58,267 bases of DNA from Microdochium bolleyi. Lineage: Eukaryota > Ascomycota > Sordariomycetes > Xylariales > Microdochiaceae. The notes under the pieces are model-generated. The model ran no database searches and was not told the DNA's origin. It saw only the letters and a list, made by a program, of their open reading frames with translations. The translations under genes and the position numbers were made by a program. This document shows positions 21,925-33,688 of this stretch, in pieces. The stretch spans positions 5,652 to 63,918 of the forward strand of contig KQ964292.1 in assembly GCA_001566295.1 (NCBI GenBank). Direction: 5' to 3'. Positions within the stretch are counted from its first letter, which is position 1, and every line of letters starts with the position of its first letter.

Positions 21925-22401
21925 ATGTCTACTACCGATCGATACGTCCGCTATCTCCCGACCATCTTCTCCATATGCACGATTATTAGCCAGAGCTTGA
22001 TTATTATTGTTTCAATAATGACGCGGAGTAAGCCTGGTACGAGAACGAACAACGCCTGGGGCTCGCATTGGGTCTATTCATGCTTGCTCTGCGTCTTGGT
22101 TCTCTGGGGCGTTCTTGGTCCTGCCCATCTCACCCACCTGGACGTGTTCTACTACCCGGCTCAGGTATTGAGCTGCATCACTCTCACATGGCTGGGCAAC
22201 TACTCACGACAGCAATATGATGCGATCATATTCATTCAAATTGCCTACACAATACCGCACGACTTGATCTCGTTTACACTCTTGCTCGTCGATCGTGTAC
22301 CGATTGACTATTCATATCTACGCTTCAGCCTGTCACTACTTCTTAACTCTTGGATCGCCGTCGGGTGGTTCCGGAGCCACGCTCGGGTGGTGTCCCGTTA
22401 A
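21925..22401 (+). CDS. small integral membrane protein (158 aa)
   Basis: The single-exon frame starts at an ATG with context ACAATGTC and ends at TAA. Four to five hydrophobic segments are visible at about residues 10-31, 50-70, 74-90, 102-122 and 130-147, separated by short polar loops with Trp and Tyr at membrane borders. There is no classical signal peptide. I do not recognise the family, and no transport or enzyme motif is visible. Confidence 0.55.
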   Translation: MSTTDRYVRYLPTIFSICTIISQSLIIIVSIMTRSKPGTRTNNAWGSHWVYSCLLCVLVLWGVLGPAHLTHLDVFYYPAQVLSCITLTWLGNYSRQQYDAIIFIQIAYTIPHDLISFTLLLVDRVPIDYSYLRFSLSLLLNSWIAVGWFRSHARVVSR

Positions 22402-24184
22402 ACACTAGCATGAGGCACAACAGGCATGCGGCGGCGGTCTATACGACACTGGGTGTATTGCGGTGGCAAACAAGGAATATCCCGATACTGCTTTCATTCG
22501 CCAATATTGAACAGCCGTCACCGATCGGCGATCCCGGTGATCGCAGCTGTCACAGCGAGGTCCAGATGTGAGGTCATCGCGACTTCGCGCGGCCAGTCCC
22601 TGCGAAGCTGTAAAAAACAATGTTGAGGGATTGGCCGAATCGAGAGTTCAGACTCCAAAGAGTGCGAAAATAGATCCATTACTACCAGAAACAAAACCAC
22701 GTGATGTCCAAGTACCAAAGAATCCAATCCCGTGCGGCGCTGTCGCAATGCCTAAAGCGTCGACATTGACCCAGGCTGTGCCTCCTTGGCCTCGTCCTCC
22801 AGACCCAGCCCGACTCGCTGCGGGCTCTGGGCCACAGGCCTAGTTTCTCGCGAGAAAGTCCTCGCCGCAGCAAGCACAACGACACTGCATACATGACACG
22901 GTCGAGCCTAAGCAGGTGTGCGAGGCAGGCATAGAGCAGCACCATTAGAAGGCGATACGGCGTATGAAGCCTGGAGCCTCTCCGCGAAAGAACGCTCTGA
23001 TGCAGAGGGGCGATCACACATATCATGATCTTTGTGCAGAATCAGAAAACTCTAGTCCACGCGGACCACGGCCGTCGAGGGTTCGGGAGAGTAGTACGCC
23101 CTGAAATTGTTCGGCGACGGGCGCGAGAGGCCGTCCCGGGCATCTTGTGCGCCTCTCAGAGACTCAGACCTCCTGACGCACGGCTACCCCTCGACAGTCG
23201 ATGATTCGTGCGTGAGGCGGGCTCAGGCCATGGCGGGGTCTCTCAGACGACGCGGCGAGATTGGCGCGGTCAGCAGGGCTTGGTTGGGAGGGTTGAGGTT
23301 GTCGTGCTCGTCGCGGGCGGGGCTGTGTTCCTCAGAGACACGCGCGGGTGCTGCAGGCATGCCCCACTCCACCGGCCGCCCCCCATCCCACCCTGGTCAG
23401 CGCCTCTGCTTCTTGCGCCAACGGCGGAGTGGCCGAGATGTCCGCAGGTTGACGGCGCTCCTCCGCGGTGCAGTCGTCCCAAGTGCCGGCAGCCGCAGCC
23501 GAGACAGACGCGCGAGGAGCACGAGGAGCGGGGCACGCACCGCTGTCGCTGCCACGGATCCCTACCTACTGCCCGCGGCATATGGGACGCTGTCGGTGTC
23601 CTATCCTCCGAGGCTCCTGGCGATCAGGGCGTTGATTTAAGGTTGGGTGGGGGCGGCGCGCGGCGGCGGTGGACGCTGCGGCTCCACCACCACCCGCCGA
23701 CTCACGGCCGCTTGTCGTGCACGAGGCGCTTTGCGGTGCCGCACGACGGCTGCAGGCCCAGAGCTTCTTACGAGATGCAGCCACCGCCGCCGGGCTCGCG
23801 AGAGTGATGAAGAAGGCCACGCCGGTTCCTGGCCACTTTGAGCTACTCCATCTTGCTGGACCGGGCAGCCGCGCGCCTCGGCCACCTGTCGCACTGGCCC
23901 CGCTTTTCCTGTCTCGGAGCACTTGGCACCGGGTGGGCTGTGAGGTTGCTGCGAGCTTCAGTACGCGTACCCACGGGCACGTTGTCGCAAGCGCACCCCC
24001 AGCCCTGGATACTGCCCGCGGCCCGTTCTCAAGAGGTGGCGGTCGCGATTAGTTAGCAACATAGCGGGCTGTGTGAGATTGGTCAATGTTTGCGTCATAC
24101 CTGACCGAAAGGATCAAGTCTTCTCTCGGAAGCCCTACACGGGGCGTACTTAATCGTCGCACCCGCCTCTACGTGGACTTGACC
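22402..24184. other. GC-rich region, no supported gene
   Basis: High GC keeps all frames open over 23107-24052 on both strands, and the overlapping translations are low-complexity (Pro, Arg, Gly, Ala). One plus frame over about 23669-24052 looks the least random but has no ATG start. Confidence 0.4.
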
Positions 24185-24619
24185 ATGGCCATGTCCGCAA
24201 CCATAACGTTCCTCTTCATCCTGGCTAGTTTGCTGGCCTCTACAACCTCCGCCCAGCACCACCATCCGCAGCGCCACACACCCTACCACCACGAGCGGGA
24301 CGGCGAGCAGCACGCCCACGGGCACGCCCGACAGGATCCTGACCTGTCGCCGCCTAGCCTTGCATCTGAAACTTACGAGACAATCTCTATCCCACGGATT
24401 CGCCCGGAGCTAGTTGCAACGCCTACCACTCTGAGCACTGAGCGGGCGGCCGCGCACAGCCCAGCGGGACAGCCGCCTGTCGTCCCAGAACAACCGCCGC
24501 TACCTGTGATGGACACCCAGCCTCTTATGGAGGGGGCAGAACCAGCCATACCGCGGCAGGGGGTATCGACTACTACACTGTCGGCCTGGGCGACTGCAGC
24601 TTTGCCGACCCCGCGATGA
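24185..24619 (+). CDS. secreted His/Pro-rich small protein (144 aa)
   Basis: The ATG at 24185 gives a textbook signal peptide (hydrophobic ITFLFILASLLAS, cleavage likely after TTSA), so the protein should be exported. The mature N-terminus is strongly His-rich (HHHPQRHTPYHHERDGEQHA), about a dozen His in 35 residues, then Pro/Thr/Ser-rich and probably disordered. No cysteine is seen. His clusters suggest metal binding. It could be a cell-wall protein or a host-interaction protein; neither can be shown here. A longer upstream in-frame extension lacks an ATG. Confidence 0.5.
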   Translation: MAMSATITFLFILASLLASTTSAQHHHPQRHTPYHHERDGEQHAHGHARQDPDLSPPSLASETYETISIPRIRPELVATPTTLSTERAAAHSPAGQPPVVPEQPPLPVMDTQPLMEGAEPAIPRQGVSTTTLSAWATAALPTPR

Positions 24620-24767
24620 ACGACAACGCCCGGGTCGGCAGGCCCCGCCACCCGCGATGCAGCTAGGGAGTCGAACTCTCTTCCAACCGAGGCGCGACCA
24701 CTGCCACCATTCGAGACAAGCGTCTCGGCCGCAGTGGCGTGCTGCGTCGATGTTGGTAAGGCTGCCT

Positions 24768-25330
24768 TCAAAGGACTGTTCGACGAGCTTGGGATTGGGC
24801 GAAGTGAAGGGCACTTGAAGCGTCATCTATCAAGCACACCGGGCCTACCAGCCAGTACTGGCCACTAGCCTCGTAATTAGGTTGCAGATAGAGTGATGGC
24901 GGCACGAGCCGACAGGTTGTGTTTGGAGCAAGGACTACTAGGCGATAGTAAGAGCTCTGCCGCTCGATAAAGTCACTGTACCATGTCAATCGAGTTGGAA
25001 ATGCATTGGAAAGGAACTGCGCCTTGTAGTAGCTATATAGTGGTTGTCCAATGCCGCCCGTAGATGATAGTAATACAAGAAGACGCCACTGACGATGCCG
25101 GCCAGGACTAGCGCCAAATATCAAGCCTTGGTAGAGCTGGTATTTGTAGGGAATATATGCGCTCATCCTAGTTACTGCAGATCTTCCACAACATTATCTC
25201 TCAAATCATATCCGGCCTCTGTGTCTGTATCTGAGTATTGTGGAGGGTTCCTAGGCCCGAAATGCGACTCTGCACATGCCGCAAAAACAGCTAAAAAGTT
25301 GTCAATGCCGTCCCCGCTCTCTACACTCTC
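24768..25330 (-). other. coding-like relic, possible membrane protein
   Basis: On the minus strand, a frame ending near 25172 contains an acidic stretch (ESGDGIDNFLAVFAACAESH). A second frame, ATG 25166-25164 to 24768, reads 132 aa. A third frame over about 25116-25050 contains a membrane-like helix (LALVLAGIVSGVFLYYYHL). No single splice makes them one protein. It probably is the 3' end of a gene whose 5' part was lost next to repeat copy R2-A. Confidence 0.25.
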
Positions 25331-25403
25331 CGGCAACCACGCCCTGTCTACGAAGCCGTCGCTCCCGCTGCCGAGGCTATTACTCCTGCTCGCTTTGTGC
25401 TTG

Positions 25404-26884
25404 TGCACGACCCCGGCCGTGCGTAGGCTGTTTTTGTCGGAACACTCGCTGTTATGCTGGTCTTCAGCTGTGCGCTGATGTCTTCTCCGGTGGTCGCTGT
25501 TGTTAACGGCGACATCGCTGGCCCCTTGGATTGTCCTTTGCCGCGCGGCCGCCCACATCCGGACGCACAAAGCCCGAGCTCGCGATACAGGCCGCTGTCG
25601 GGGCATGGCTCCAGGTGATTCGGAGGACCTGGTAATGGGCTGTAGCACATTAGTATACCCTATGTAACGCGCAGAGAGGCACGACGCTTGATACTTACTG
25701 TGACGGCCTCGTAGAGAAGAGGCCGGGCAGAGGATCCTCGTATAGACGTGGTGGGCGAGCAAGACCGGAGCGGGCGCCGTTAAAGACAATGGAACTGTGG
25801 AGTAGTATGGCTTCTTACCCCCGAAGGTCGATATTTGGAAGTTTGATTCGTGGATGGGTTGAGTGCCGAACTCAAATAGTCGTTGGCTTTACACACGTCT
25901 CTTCAGTGTGCACTCGGCGCAAACTGCACTTCTGTCGAGCTGCAGGAGTCAGGTCGCATTCGATGAGAGGCAGGACGCACCGGAACAGGGCCCGGTGCAC
26001 TGCCGTGTACGTGTCACTCTGACAGGGGTGAACCTGCAGTCAGATTGGGATGAGCTTCTTGGCTGCGACTGGGGTGCTAAGGCTGACAGCATTCCACGGT
26101 GGGCTCGCCAGCAAGCTTCTCTCTGGTAGATTTGCGACACTGCTCATGCAGGAGGACGATGACGGGGGTCTGCCTGCTCACTCATGTACTAGTCATTTCA
26201 GCTTGAGAGCTCTAGCTGGCCACGCAGAACACTTGAGGAGACTAACAGCTGTGGGGTGTGTACCTGTTCGCCTGCTTGAACGGGGTATTGTAAGCTGAAT
26301 AACTATTAGTATAAAGCGTCGAATGAGCCTAGGTATGATAGTTATCTGGTTGCAAGTCGCTATTTCTACCTTGCAGCCTGATGCTACAGCCTCGAGAAGT
26401 GGCCGATGTTATACTGTGCGGGCGGGTCCTGTGCACGTAGGCACACCGGTCGCAAGGCTCACGCCAAAACACGCCACCCGATGCTTGGCGTTGTGACGGC
26501 TAACCAACGCTGCCAAGCAAGCTCGCCGGTGACCTGGAACCAGGGCCAAACATGACGAAGCTGGAGTTTCTATTCTACCCTGCAGATAGTATCTGGCATG
26601 AAGCAGTATCTGGCCATGAAGGCCAGCAGTAAACCAACTAGTCGTACTGCCTCGAGAATCAGGAAAGTATCCCGGCCCTCTGCGGTACTTGCATCGGCGA
26701 TGGCGTGTTGGGGACACTCACTAGTAAGCACTCTAGAAGCATAAGCCACCCTCGCCACCCTGCACTCGGCGCTGCAGATGCGCGACCCCCTTGCAAGTGC
26801 CCCTGCATAATGCCCCTGTATACTGGGCCCTGCCGCCCCCTCCGCGGGATATGGATCTCATACCCAGGAATGGTTTGATACGCC
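25404..26884 (+). repeat. long dispersed repeat R2, copy A (about 1.48 kb)
   Basis: It shares its order and most of its sequence with 32434-33688. Both start TGCACGACC and end GGTTTGATACGCC. The last 165 bp are nearly identical between copies. Elsewhere most differences are C/T and G/A, plus several indels; A carries about 225 bp more. No coding capacity is recognised. Confidence 0.8.
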
Positions 26885-29171
26885 TTAGTAGCTATCTACT
26901 GATTGTCTGATATTTACTGCTTGCCTTGCCTTGCCTTGCCTTGCCTTGCCTGCTTCGCCTGCTTCGCCTGCCTCGCCCGGCTGGCTGGCTGATGCCCGGC
27001 TGGCAGTTTGGATGTGCCGCATGACTGAGGGCGATCGCCTGCGGCATTCTGGGCAGCGTGCCGCTCGCTAGTTGCAGCACTAAGCTGTGATGGCGGACAC
27101 ACCCAGCCCTAGGCCTTGCCGAGATGGGATATGGGACTTCTCGTACTTTGTGCGTGGGTTCGCCAATAGGAGGAAACTTGAAGATGAGCATGCTCCAGCT
27201 TCCCGACAGATCAACGGGCCGGGCCAAGCAGTGTGAATGTTGCCCTGTGATGCGTTGGCGCGCGCGTCTCAGTCGCGTTTATGTCAGAGTGATCAGTGCT
27301 CTTAGGGCATCATGTGTAGACAACTGGGATCGAAGACGTCGAAAGCTGGTAAAAGCTGGAGCAGATATTCAGCTCAGTACCATGGCTGACTTTTTATATG
27401 CCTTGCTCGACAGTGCCAGGGCCCAGGCACGACTGTAAACGTGCTGCGTAGGGCTTGATTGTACCGCCAACTCGACCACTGTACTCTGGGCGTGTTGTCG
27501 CAGGGTCCTTTGTGGAAATTACAATCCGGGGCCACCGGTTGTTCGGAAATGGGGAGGAGGCGCAGACAGAGGACGACTTTCAATGTCAGCGTGGCTATTA
27601 AAGACGAAGCCTCGTGATATCCTAAAGGTCATGTGGATGCAAACAAAGGCGCAAGGGCAAAGTGTCGTGGCAGCTTGGAATCGTAGTCAGGATGGGGCCT
27701 GTAGGTGCCAAAGTTCCTCACGACATCGGGAATGCGGAAGTCATGGGTTCCGGCGCTAGAACACAGCACGCTCGGGGTCCAATACAAGCGCCGTACGCTC
27801 AGTTGACATCATTTGCCATTGACTAGTCCTTTGAGTGGCTAGGGCAGTGTTCGCACACGAAGTGTACATGGAATCGAGCTACGCGCTCGATGGATGATGA
27901 GCTTGGTCTCAGGATACCCATTTGCTAGTCGTGGCTCAGCGCGCAATTGCGGTTTCGCAGGCGGCGTATTCGGAAAAGGTTCTTTAAACACTGACGAGAC
28001 CACCGTTAAGCATCGAAGCATGACGACTGTTCCCATGTCGCCCCAAGCAGCAGGGCCTGACGAGTACTGCTGGTGCAGGTTTCGGCAAATCATCTCTGAG
28101 AGACTTGTAGGCTCTGCCTACAGCCGCTTGCGGAGTGGCGAGTCAGTCTGTACGCCCCTGTGGCTTCGATGCTCAGGTCTGCACCTCTTCATGCCTAATC
28201 CACGCTGGGCGAGCCTTTCGTGTTCTGAGCTATGGGCGTAAAGAGTTGCCGCTGCCACTACTGTGCTGCCATCGCCGCCGTGCTGCTTACTGGAGTCGTG
28301 ACACGACAGAGGCTGTTGGTAATGGCGCCGCCAGGGAGGCCAGCCGGGCTGCGACACTTGCAATTCTCCAGCCCACAAGCGCGGCGTAGATCCAGGCCAG
28401 TCTGACAAGGTCGTCGAGCTTCCTGCATAGTCCCCGAGTATTCCCACTCGGCGAGTAGTACCGCAGTCTCCACCCAGACCGTAGGAACTTTCCCTGGCGG
28501 GCCTGGAACCATCCTGTCATTGTGCATCGTCTCGGCCTGCAGGGTTCCTCAGCCGCGAGCCTTCTAGGCGAGCCAGGGTTGTCATACTCGGGTGTGTGGT
28601 TTTCACCACACGCCTCCTCCCCCCCAGGGCATGGCTGGCCGGCCCTGTAAAGGCTGAGCGGCCTGCCCCCTTCCCCCACCCCGGGCGCCAAGGCGGTACG
28701 TCCAGATGTCTTTCCCACATCGTAGTCCTCGGTAGTGCTGCGGTAGTGCTATGTCTATTCGCGGCAGTACTTCACTCCAAGCAGCCCCTTCTCAATCGCA
28801 TCTCGTCCTCCTCTGCTCATCTCGAATCGATCTTCTGGCTCACGTGGCAGATCTGGGCCCCCAAACAAACCACGACGGCTGACAGCTGCCTCTGCGCCGC
28901 CAAGTGAACATCTGGCAGAACGAACATACTCAGGGCGCCGACGGACATTCCCAGGAGTAATAGCCACCCGCCATTTGGAACCCAGGAATGGACCTGCAAT
29001 AACTCTGAGAGGATTCCCACTACTGTCAACTCATTGGGGATAGTCTTGCGGCCAGCTCCTACCCGCCCCTCCGCTTCGCCCGACACTCCTGCTCTAGAGC
29101 ACATAGACCCCTACGTGCCGACTCACGCAGCCAAGGCATCGGAAAATCACCTCTGGACTTCGCGCGTGGCT
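26885..29171. other. intergenic; pentanucleotide repeat and no supported gene
   Basis: After the TTGCC array the region holds only short frames on both strands. The last kilobase is the upstream region of the Zn2Cys6 gene. Confidence 0.45.
26921..26977 (+). repeat. TTGCC microsatellite
   Basis: Six perfect TTGCC units (26921-26950) run into two TGCTTCGCC units and one TGCCTCGCC. Confidence 0.9.
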
Positions 29172-30593
29172 ATGTCGCCTCCAATGACCAGCCATGCTCC
29201 CAGCACCAGGACTGATTTGTCCACGAGGACGATGAGCGAGGCTTACCTCAAGGCCAGAGTCGATTCCGCTACTGCAGCTGCCCAGCAGCTCCCGTCCCTC
29301 AAAAGTCTCTTCGGCCAACCTCTAAGTGAAATCCGACTGCTTGACGCTCTAAACCCGCTAACTGGTCCCTCTCGCTCCCCTCTGCATCGCCCAGCATCGA
29401 CCACCAGCTCACAGAGGTCTCTGCCAACGTCCTACTTCCCTTCCACCGCGGCACCTAGAAGCAGCTATGCTGCCTCCGTAAGATCGGACCACGAACGGCA
29501 CTCTAGTGGCTTGCTGCATTTCCCGGGCCCGCTGTCACCTGGGAGGCCACGCGAATCGGTCTCATCCCATCGCGAGTCTCGTCAAGACTCGCTCACATCA
29601 ACACGGTGGTCCTACTCCAGCCAATCTGAGAGCCGACGACCGGATTATGTTCTGAGCACCAGTGAGGCCTCCACTCCATACCACCCAGGAGCAGAAAGAC
29701 TTCCGTTCCCACCGAGGACTGGTTATGAAGCCAGCAACGTCGGCTACAGGGACCAGAGCCACGCACAGCCGCCACCAGCGCAAAGCGAGAGAGCGCCTGC
29801 CTCACTGGATGTCGGGGCGACAGCCGCTTCTCCGGAGGGTCTTCCTGTCAAATATGGACCAGGACCCAATATCTGGACGGGCACGCATTTCCTCCCCAAA
29901 TTCTTATACCAGCGTAAGGTCTCGGGTGAAGGACTCTGCTTCTTTTACGATGACGGCACACATTGCAAGGCCATCATTGATGGGGAGCAGGTCAACGCAC
30001 ACTGGGGAGTCACCAAGAGCGGGAGGCCTCGCAAGCGGCTTATGATTGCATGCTTGGCATGTCGCGAGAAGAAGATCAAGTGCGATCCGGATTTCCCGCG
30101 CTGCGTTCAGTGTGAAAAGTTCGGTATAGTGTGTCGCTTCGAGAGCGTGTAAGCACATACCTAAATTGCAATCCATGAGACCAGCAGACTAACAGATTCA
30201 CGTAGACCTTATGGAGGACACAACACCTTAACTGGTGCCTCTCTAGCTCGCGAAACAAAGGAATCGAGACCGGCGGGACACCAGTGGCAACTCGAGGATG
30301 CCAGGCGGGGAAGATCCGAGTCATTGGAGTCTGTATCGCCCAGAGCAAGCAAACTGAAGCGTCTTGCCAGCTCTACTCATCTGGCGGAGCCTCACCCGAA
30401 CAAGAGGATAGTCCTAGACTACACAAGATCTGCACCGCCCTCGTCGGCACAAGCTCTATCCCCGCTCACAAAGAACCAAGATCTTGTTCGGCAAGCCATC
30501 CCCTGGCACGACCAGACCAGGGTAGAAAGCAGAGCGGACCCGAACAGGGAGCTGCCCCTCCTATCAGAAGACCTATGGAGGAGACCGTGGTAG
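29172..30593 (+). CDS. Zn2Cys6 transcription factor, zinc cluster near the C-terminus
   Basis: Exon 1 (29172-30148) starts at the first ATG in frame. The 57-nt intron (30149-30205, GTAAGC..CGTAG) contains GACTAAC, and exon 2 ends at TAG 30591-30593, giving 454 aa. The N-terminal 250 residues are Ser/Pro-rich and probably disordered. A conserved block (GLCFFYDDGTHCKAIIDGE, then VNAHWGVTKSGRPRKR) leads into a perfect zinc cluster at about residues 294-321 with spacing CX2CX6CX6CX2CX6C. Such proteins bind CGG-type DNA sites as nuclear regulators. From memory of related proteins the chain normally continues past the final ELPxLxEDxxxRxW motif. Here TAG follows LWRRPW directly, so it may be truncated. 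The gene lies between two direct copies of repeat R2. Confidence 0.85.
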
Positions 30594-32433
30594 CAATGAT
30601 TACACCTCTCTTGGAATAGCAACCCCTTACAGTCGACTCTATAGAGTTTAAGCCATCCTTAATGTGATACACTTGTATGAAATTTGCCTTCTCAGGGCTT
30701 GCATTTCTCGGCGTTATTGGTAATATTCCACACATGAGCACCCAGACACACTGAAAGGCCCATGTTATAACAGCATTCGAACTTCGTTTCGGCAAGGCTG
30801 CCTAATCAGAGGAAGCCAGTCTAGTAGTGATCCGGCTATCTCGAGCGACCAGCTCGCGGGATCATATTATATGAATGACAGAGTGGCTGCTGGCATTCAT
30901 GGCTAACAATGCAGGGGCTCTCGACCAGTTCAATCCAGTGAACGCAGCTAGGCCTGCCACAAGTTGCCAGACTTTAGCGGGAGCCATCATGGCAATGTTG
31001 CACATTTAAATGGGCTATGCTTACCACCGCCGCCGAAGGATTCTTTTCAGGACACCCACACCCTATGGATATCGCTTCTTGGTTGGTCGTCATGGAGTGA
31101 ACCTGGCGAGGCTCGGGCATCACGCATGCGAACCACTCTGCTTCACGAACGACTCTCCTGTACGAGACCCTTATTATTGGCCGGACGAATGTGCACTCCG
31201 AGACCCTAGCCAACTCCATCTCGCTGTCTCAATATTTACTTGCTCCCAGCCTTGCCGGCCAAGGAATCTCGTCCATCAACAGAACAACAGCCGCGACCCA
31301 CATAGCCGCCTGGCGCCGTTCGTATTCTTCATGATCCCGAGAGATGAAACATACTCGTCCGAACTGCACGCGCGGCTCGAGAGCTTCCTGGGCGCCAAGG
31401 CGAGACCAGGCTTTATAGCTAGCGTGCTCTCGGGTAGACAAGAGCGCAGCCCACAATCCGGATTCCTGGTATCTCTGATCCCAGATGCCAAAAAGCCAGG
31501 CACACTTGTTATGCCCGCGCTTAACGGCTTGTACCCCGAAGGCCCTACCTCGAAGCTGCGAGCATTGCCGCGCCAAGTCACCATCATGTGCATACGATCA
31601 CTTCGTCTACCTAGCCGGCCAGTTGACGCGGATAGAGTTGAGCCGTCGACCTCCTCGTCCCGGATATGTGGTGAGGACCCCATAATATTGACAAAGTTCT
31701 AATGCCCGATCGGGGGTTGTTCAAAGAGTCTCTGATAGGCACTCGGTTCCCATCTTGGCCCCCCGTCGATGACCTGCCCCTGCAGCTGTGGCCTGGCGAG
31801 CCTGGCTTGCTCGGTCGGATTCTGGGACATGGGTTCCTGGCAACCATGTGTTTTACGGCCCCGCCCTGTTCTCGGCTTGAGTTCCATTCACAGGGATCAG
31901 CGTGCTTCCCCCGACATGGTCCTCCGAAATGGACGGTCAGGCAGCTAGCGATGGGTCGTCCTTCATAATGAGGCTCTCCTTGCTCAGGTGAGCCAGGCAG
32001 CTTTCGGTTGCGGTTCGTCCACCAAACCGAGCCATGCTCCTGGAAGACGCCATTACGAACATGAGGTCTGTAACTGTATTACGGCATCTGCTGGTGCACC
32101 GGGATGTGGGTGCGGCCCTCGACGCAGATCCAAAAGTGATAGCCAAGACCGGTCCAACGGCGGCGGCCCATAGGGGCTCTCGGCATTTCTACATACACAC
32201 TGTCACATATGTGCATAGCCTCAGGGGTGGTTGGGCAGCCCCCGAAGCCCACTGATTGAACGGTTCGAACGCGTTTACAAGATCGGAAAGTGGCAACACT
32301 TTACCTCCCTAGTCACTAACCAGTACAGCGCGGATAGCCGACATTGCGGCGCGGTGGCGCACGGGAAGACGGCTCCGGGGCGATGTAATCTGGCTCCCTC
32401 ATCAATCTGATACTCGAGTGACCCTTGATTGCA
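30594..32433. other. region between the regulator gene and repeat R2-B
   Basis: Apart from the doubtful frame at 31010-31702 there are only short frames on both strands. No RNA gene is recognised. Confidence 0.4.
31010..31702 (+). CDS. doubtful hypothetical protein (230 aa)
   Basis: A frame of 230 codons starts at an ATG. The middle part (FVFFMIPRDETYSSELHARL, then FLVSLIPDAKKPGTLVMPAL) looks more protein-like than the ends. Overlapping frames of similar length exist on the minus strand, so it may be chance or a decayed gene. I recognise no domain. Confidence 0.3.
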   Translation: MGYAYHRRRRILFRTPTPYGYRFLVGRHGVNLARLGHHACEPLCFTNDSPVRDPYYWPDECALRDPSQLHLAVSIFTCSQPCRPRNLVHQQNNSRDPHSRLAPFVFFMIPRDETYSSELHARLESFLGAKARPGFIASVLSGRQERSPQSGFLVSLIPDAKKPGTLVMPALNGLYPEGPTSKLRALPRQVTIMCIRSLRLPSRPVDADRVEPSTSSSRICGEDPIILTKF

Positions 32434-33688
32434 TGCACGACCCTGGCCGTGCATAGGCTGTTTTTGTCGGAACCCTCGCTGTTATGCTGGCCTTCAGCTA
32501 TGCGCTGATGTCCTCTCCGGTGGTCACTGTTGTCAACGGCGACATCGCTGGCCCCTGGGATGGTCTTTTGCCGCACGGCCTGCCACACCCAGACGCAGAC
32601 AGCCAGAGCCTCGTAGTGGGCTGTAGCACTTTAGTATACCCTACATCGCGTGCAGAGAGACACGACGCCTGACACTTACTGTGACGGCCTCGTAGAGAAG
32701 AGCCCGGGCAGAGGATCCTCGGGTAGACGTGGTGAGCGAGCAAGACCAGAACGGGCGCCACGAAAGGGCAATGGAACTGTGAAGCAGTATGGTTTCTTAC
32801 CGCCGAAGGCCGTTATCTCGAAGTCTGATTCATGCATGAGTTGACTCCCGCACTCACGTAGCAGCTGGCTTTACACACGTCTCTTCAGTATGAAGTACGT
32901 CCACTCTGCCCAAACTGCACTTCTGACGAGCTACAGGAGTCAGGTTGCATTCGATGAGAGGCAGTATGCACCGGAACAGGGCCCGGTACACTGCCGTGTA
33001 CGTGTCACTCTGACAGGGGTAATGGGTCAAGAAACCTGCAGTCAGATTGAGATGAGCTTCTACGACCGGGGTGCTAAGGCTGACAGCGTTCCACGGTGCT
33101 CTAGATTTGCGACACTGCTCATATAAGAGGACGATGATAAGGGTCTGCCAGTTCATTCATGTACTAGTCATTTCAGCTTGAGAGCTCTAGCTAGACACGC
33201 ACTTGAGGAGGCTAACAGCTGTGGGGCCTGCTTGAAAGTGGTATTATAAGCTGAATAATTGTTAATGAAAAGCAACGAATGAGCTTAGGTGTGATAGTGT
33301 AGAGTAAAGTACCGGGGTCTGTCCGCAAGTCGCTAATTTCACATTGCAGCCTGATGCTGCAGGCCTCGAGAAGTGGCCGATGACATATACTGGGCGGGCG
33401 AGTCCTGCGCACCTACGTACACCGGTCGCAAGGCTCGCGCCACGCGCCACCCGATTCTTAGATCAGGAAAGTAGCCCGGCCCTCTGCGGTACTTGCATCG
33501 GCGATGGCGTGTTGGGGACACTCACTAGTAAGCACTCTAGAAGCGTAAGCCACCCTCGCCACCCTGCACTCGGCGCTGCAGATGCGCGACCCCCTTGTAA
33601 GTGCCCCTGCATAATGCCCCTGTATACTGGGCCCTGCCGCCCCCTCCGCGGGACATGGATCTCATACCCAGGAATGGTTTGATACGCC
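32434..33688 (+). repeat. long dispersed repeat R2, copy B (about 1.26 kb)
   Basis: This is the second copy, in the same orientation as 25404-26884. It lacks internal blocks present in A, for example the part of A around 26490-26650, and differs mainly by transitions. Its 3' end (33521-33688) is almost identical to A. Confidence 0.8.

Noticed and set aside
23107..24052. Long overlapping frames on both strands
   Set aside because: High GC removes stop codons; translations are low-complexity, lack good starts and match no family I know.
24640..24690. tRNA-like T-arm GAGAGTTCGACTCCC on the minus strand
   Set aside because: The stem does not pair properly and no acceptor, D or anticodon arms are found at the right spacing.
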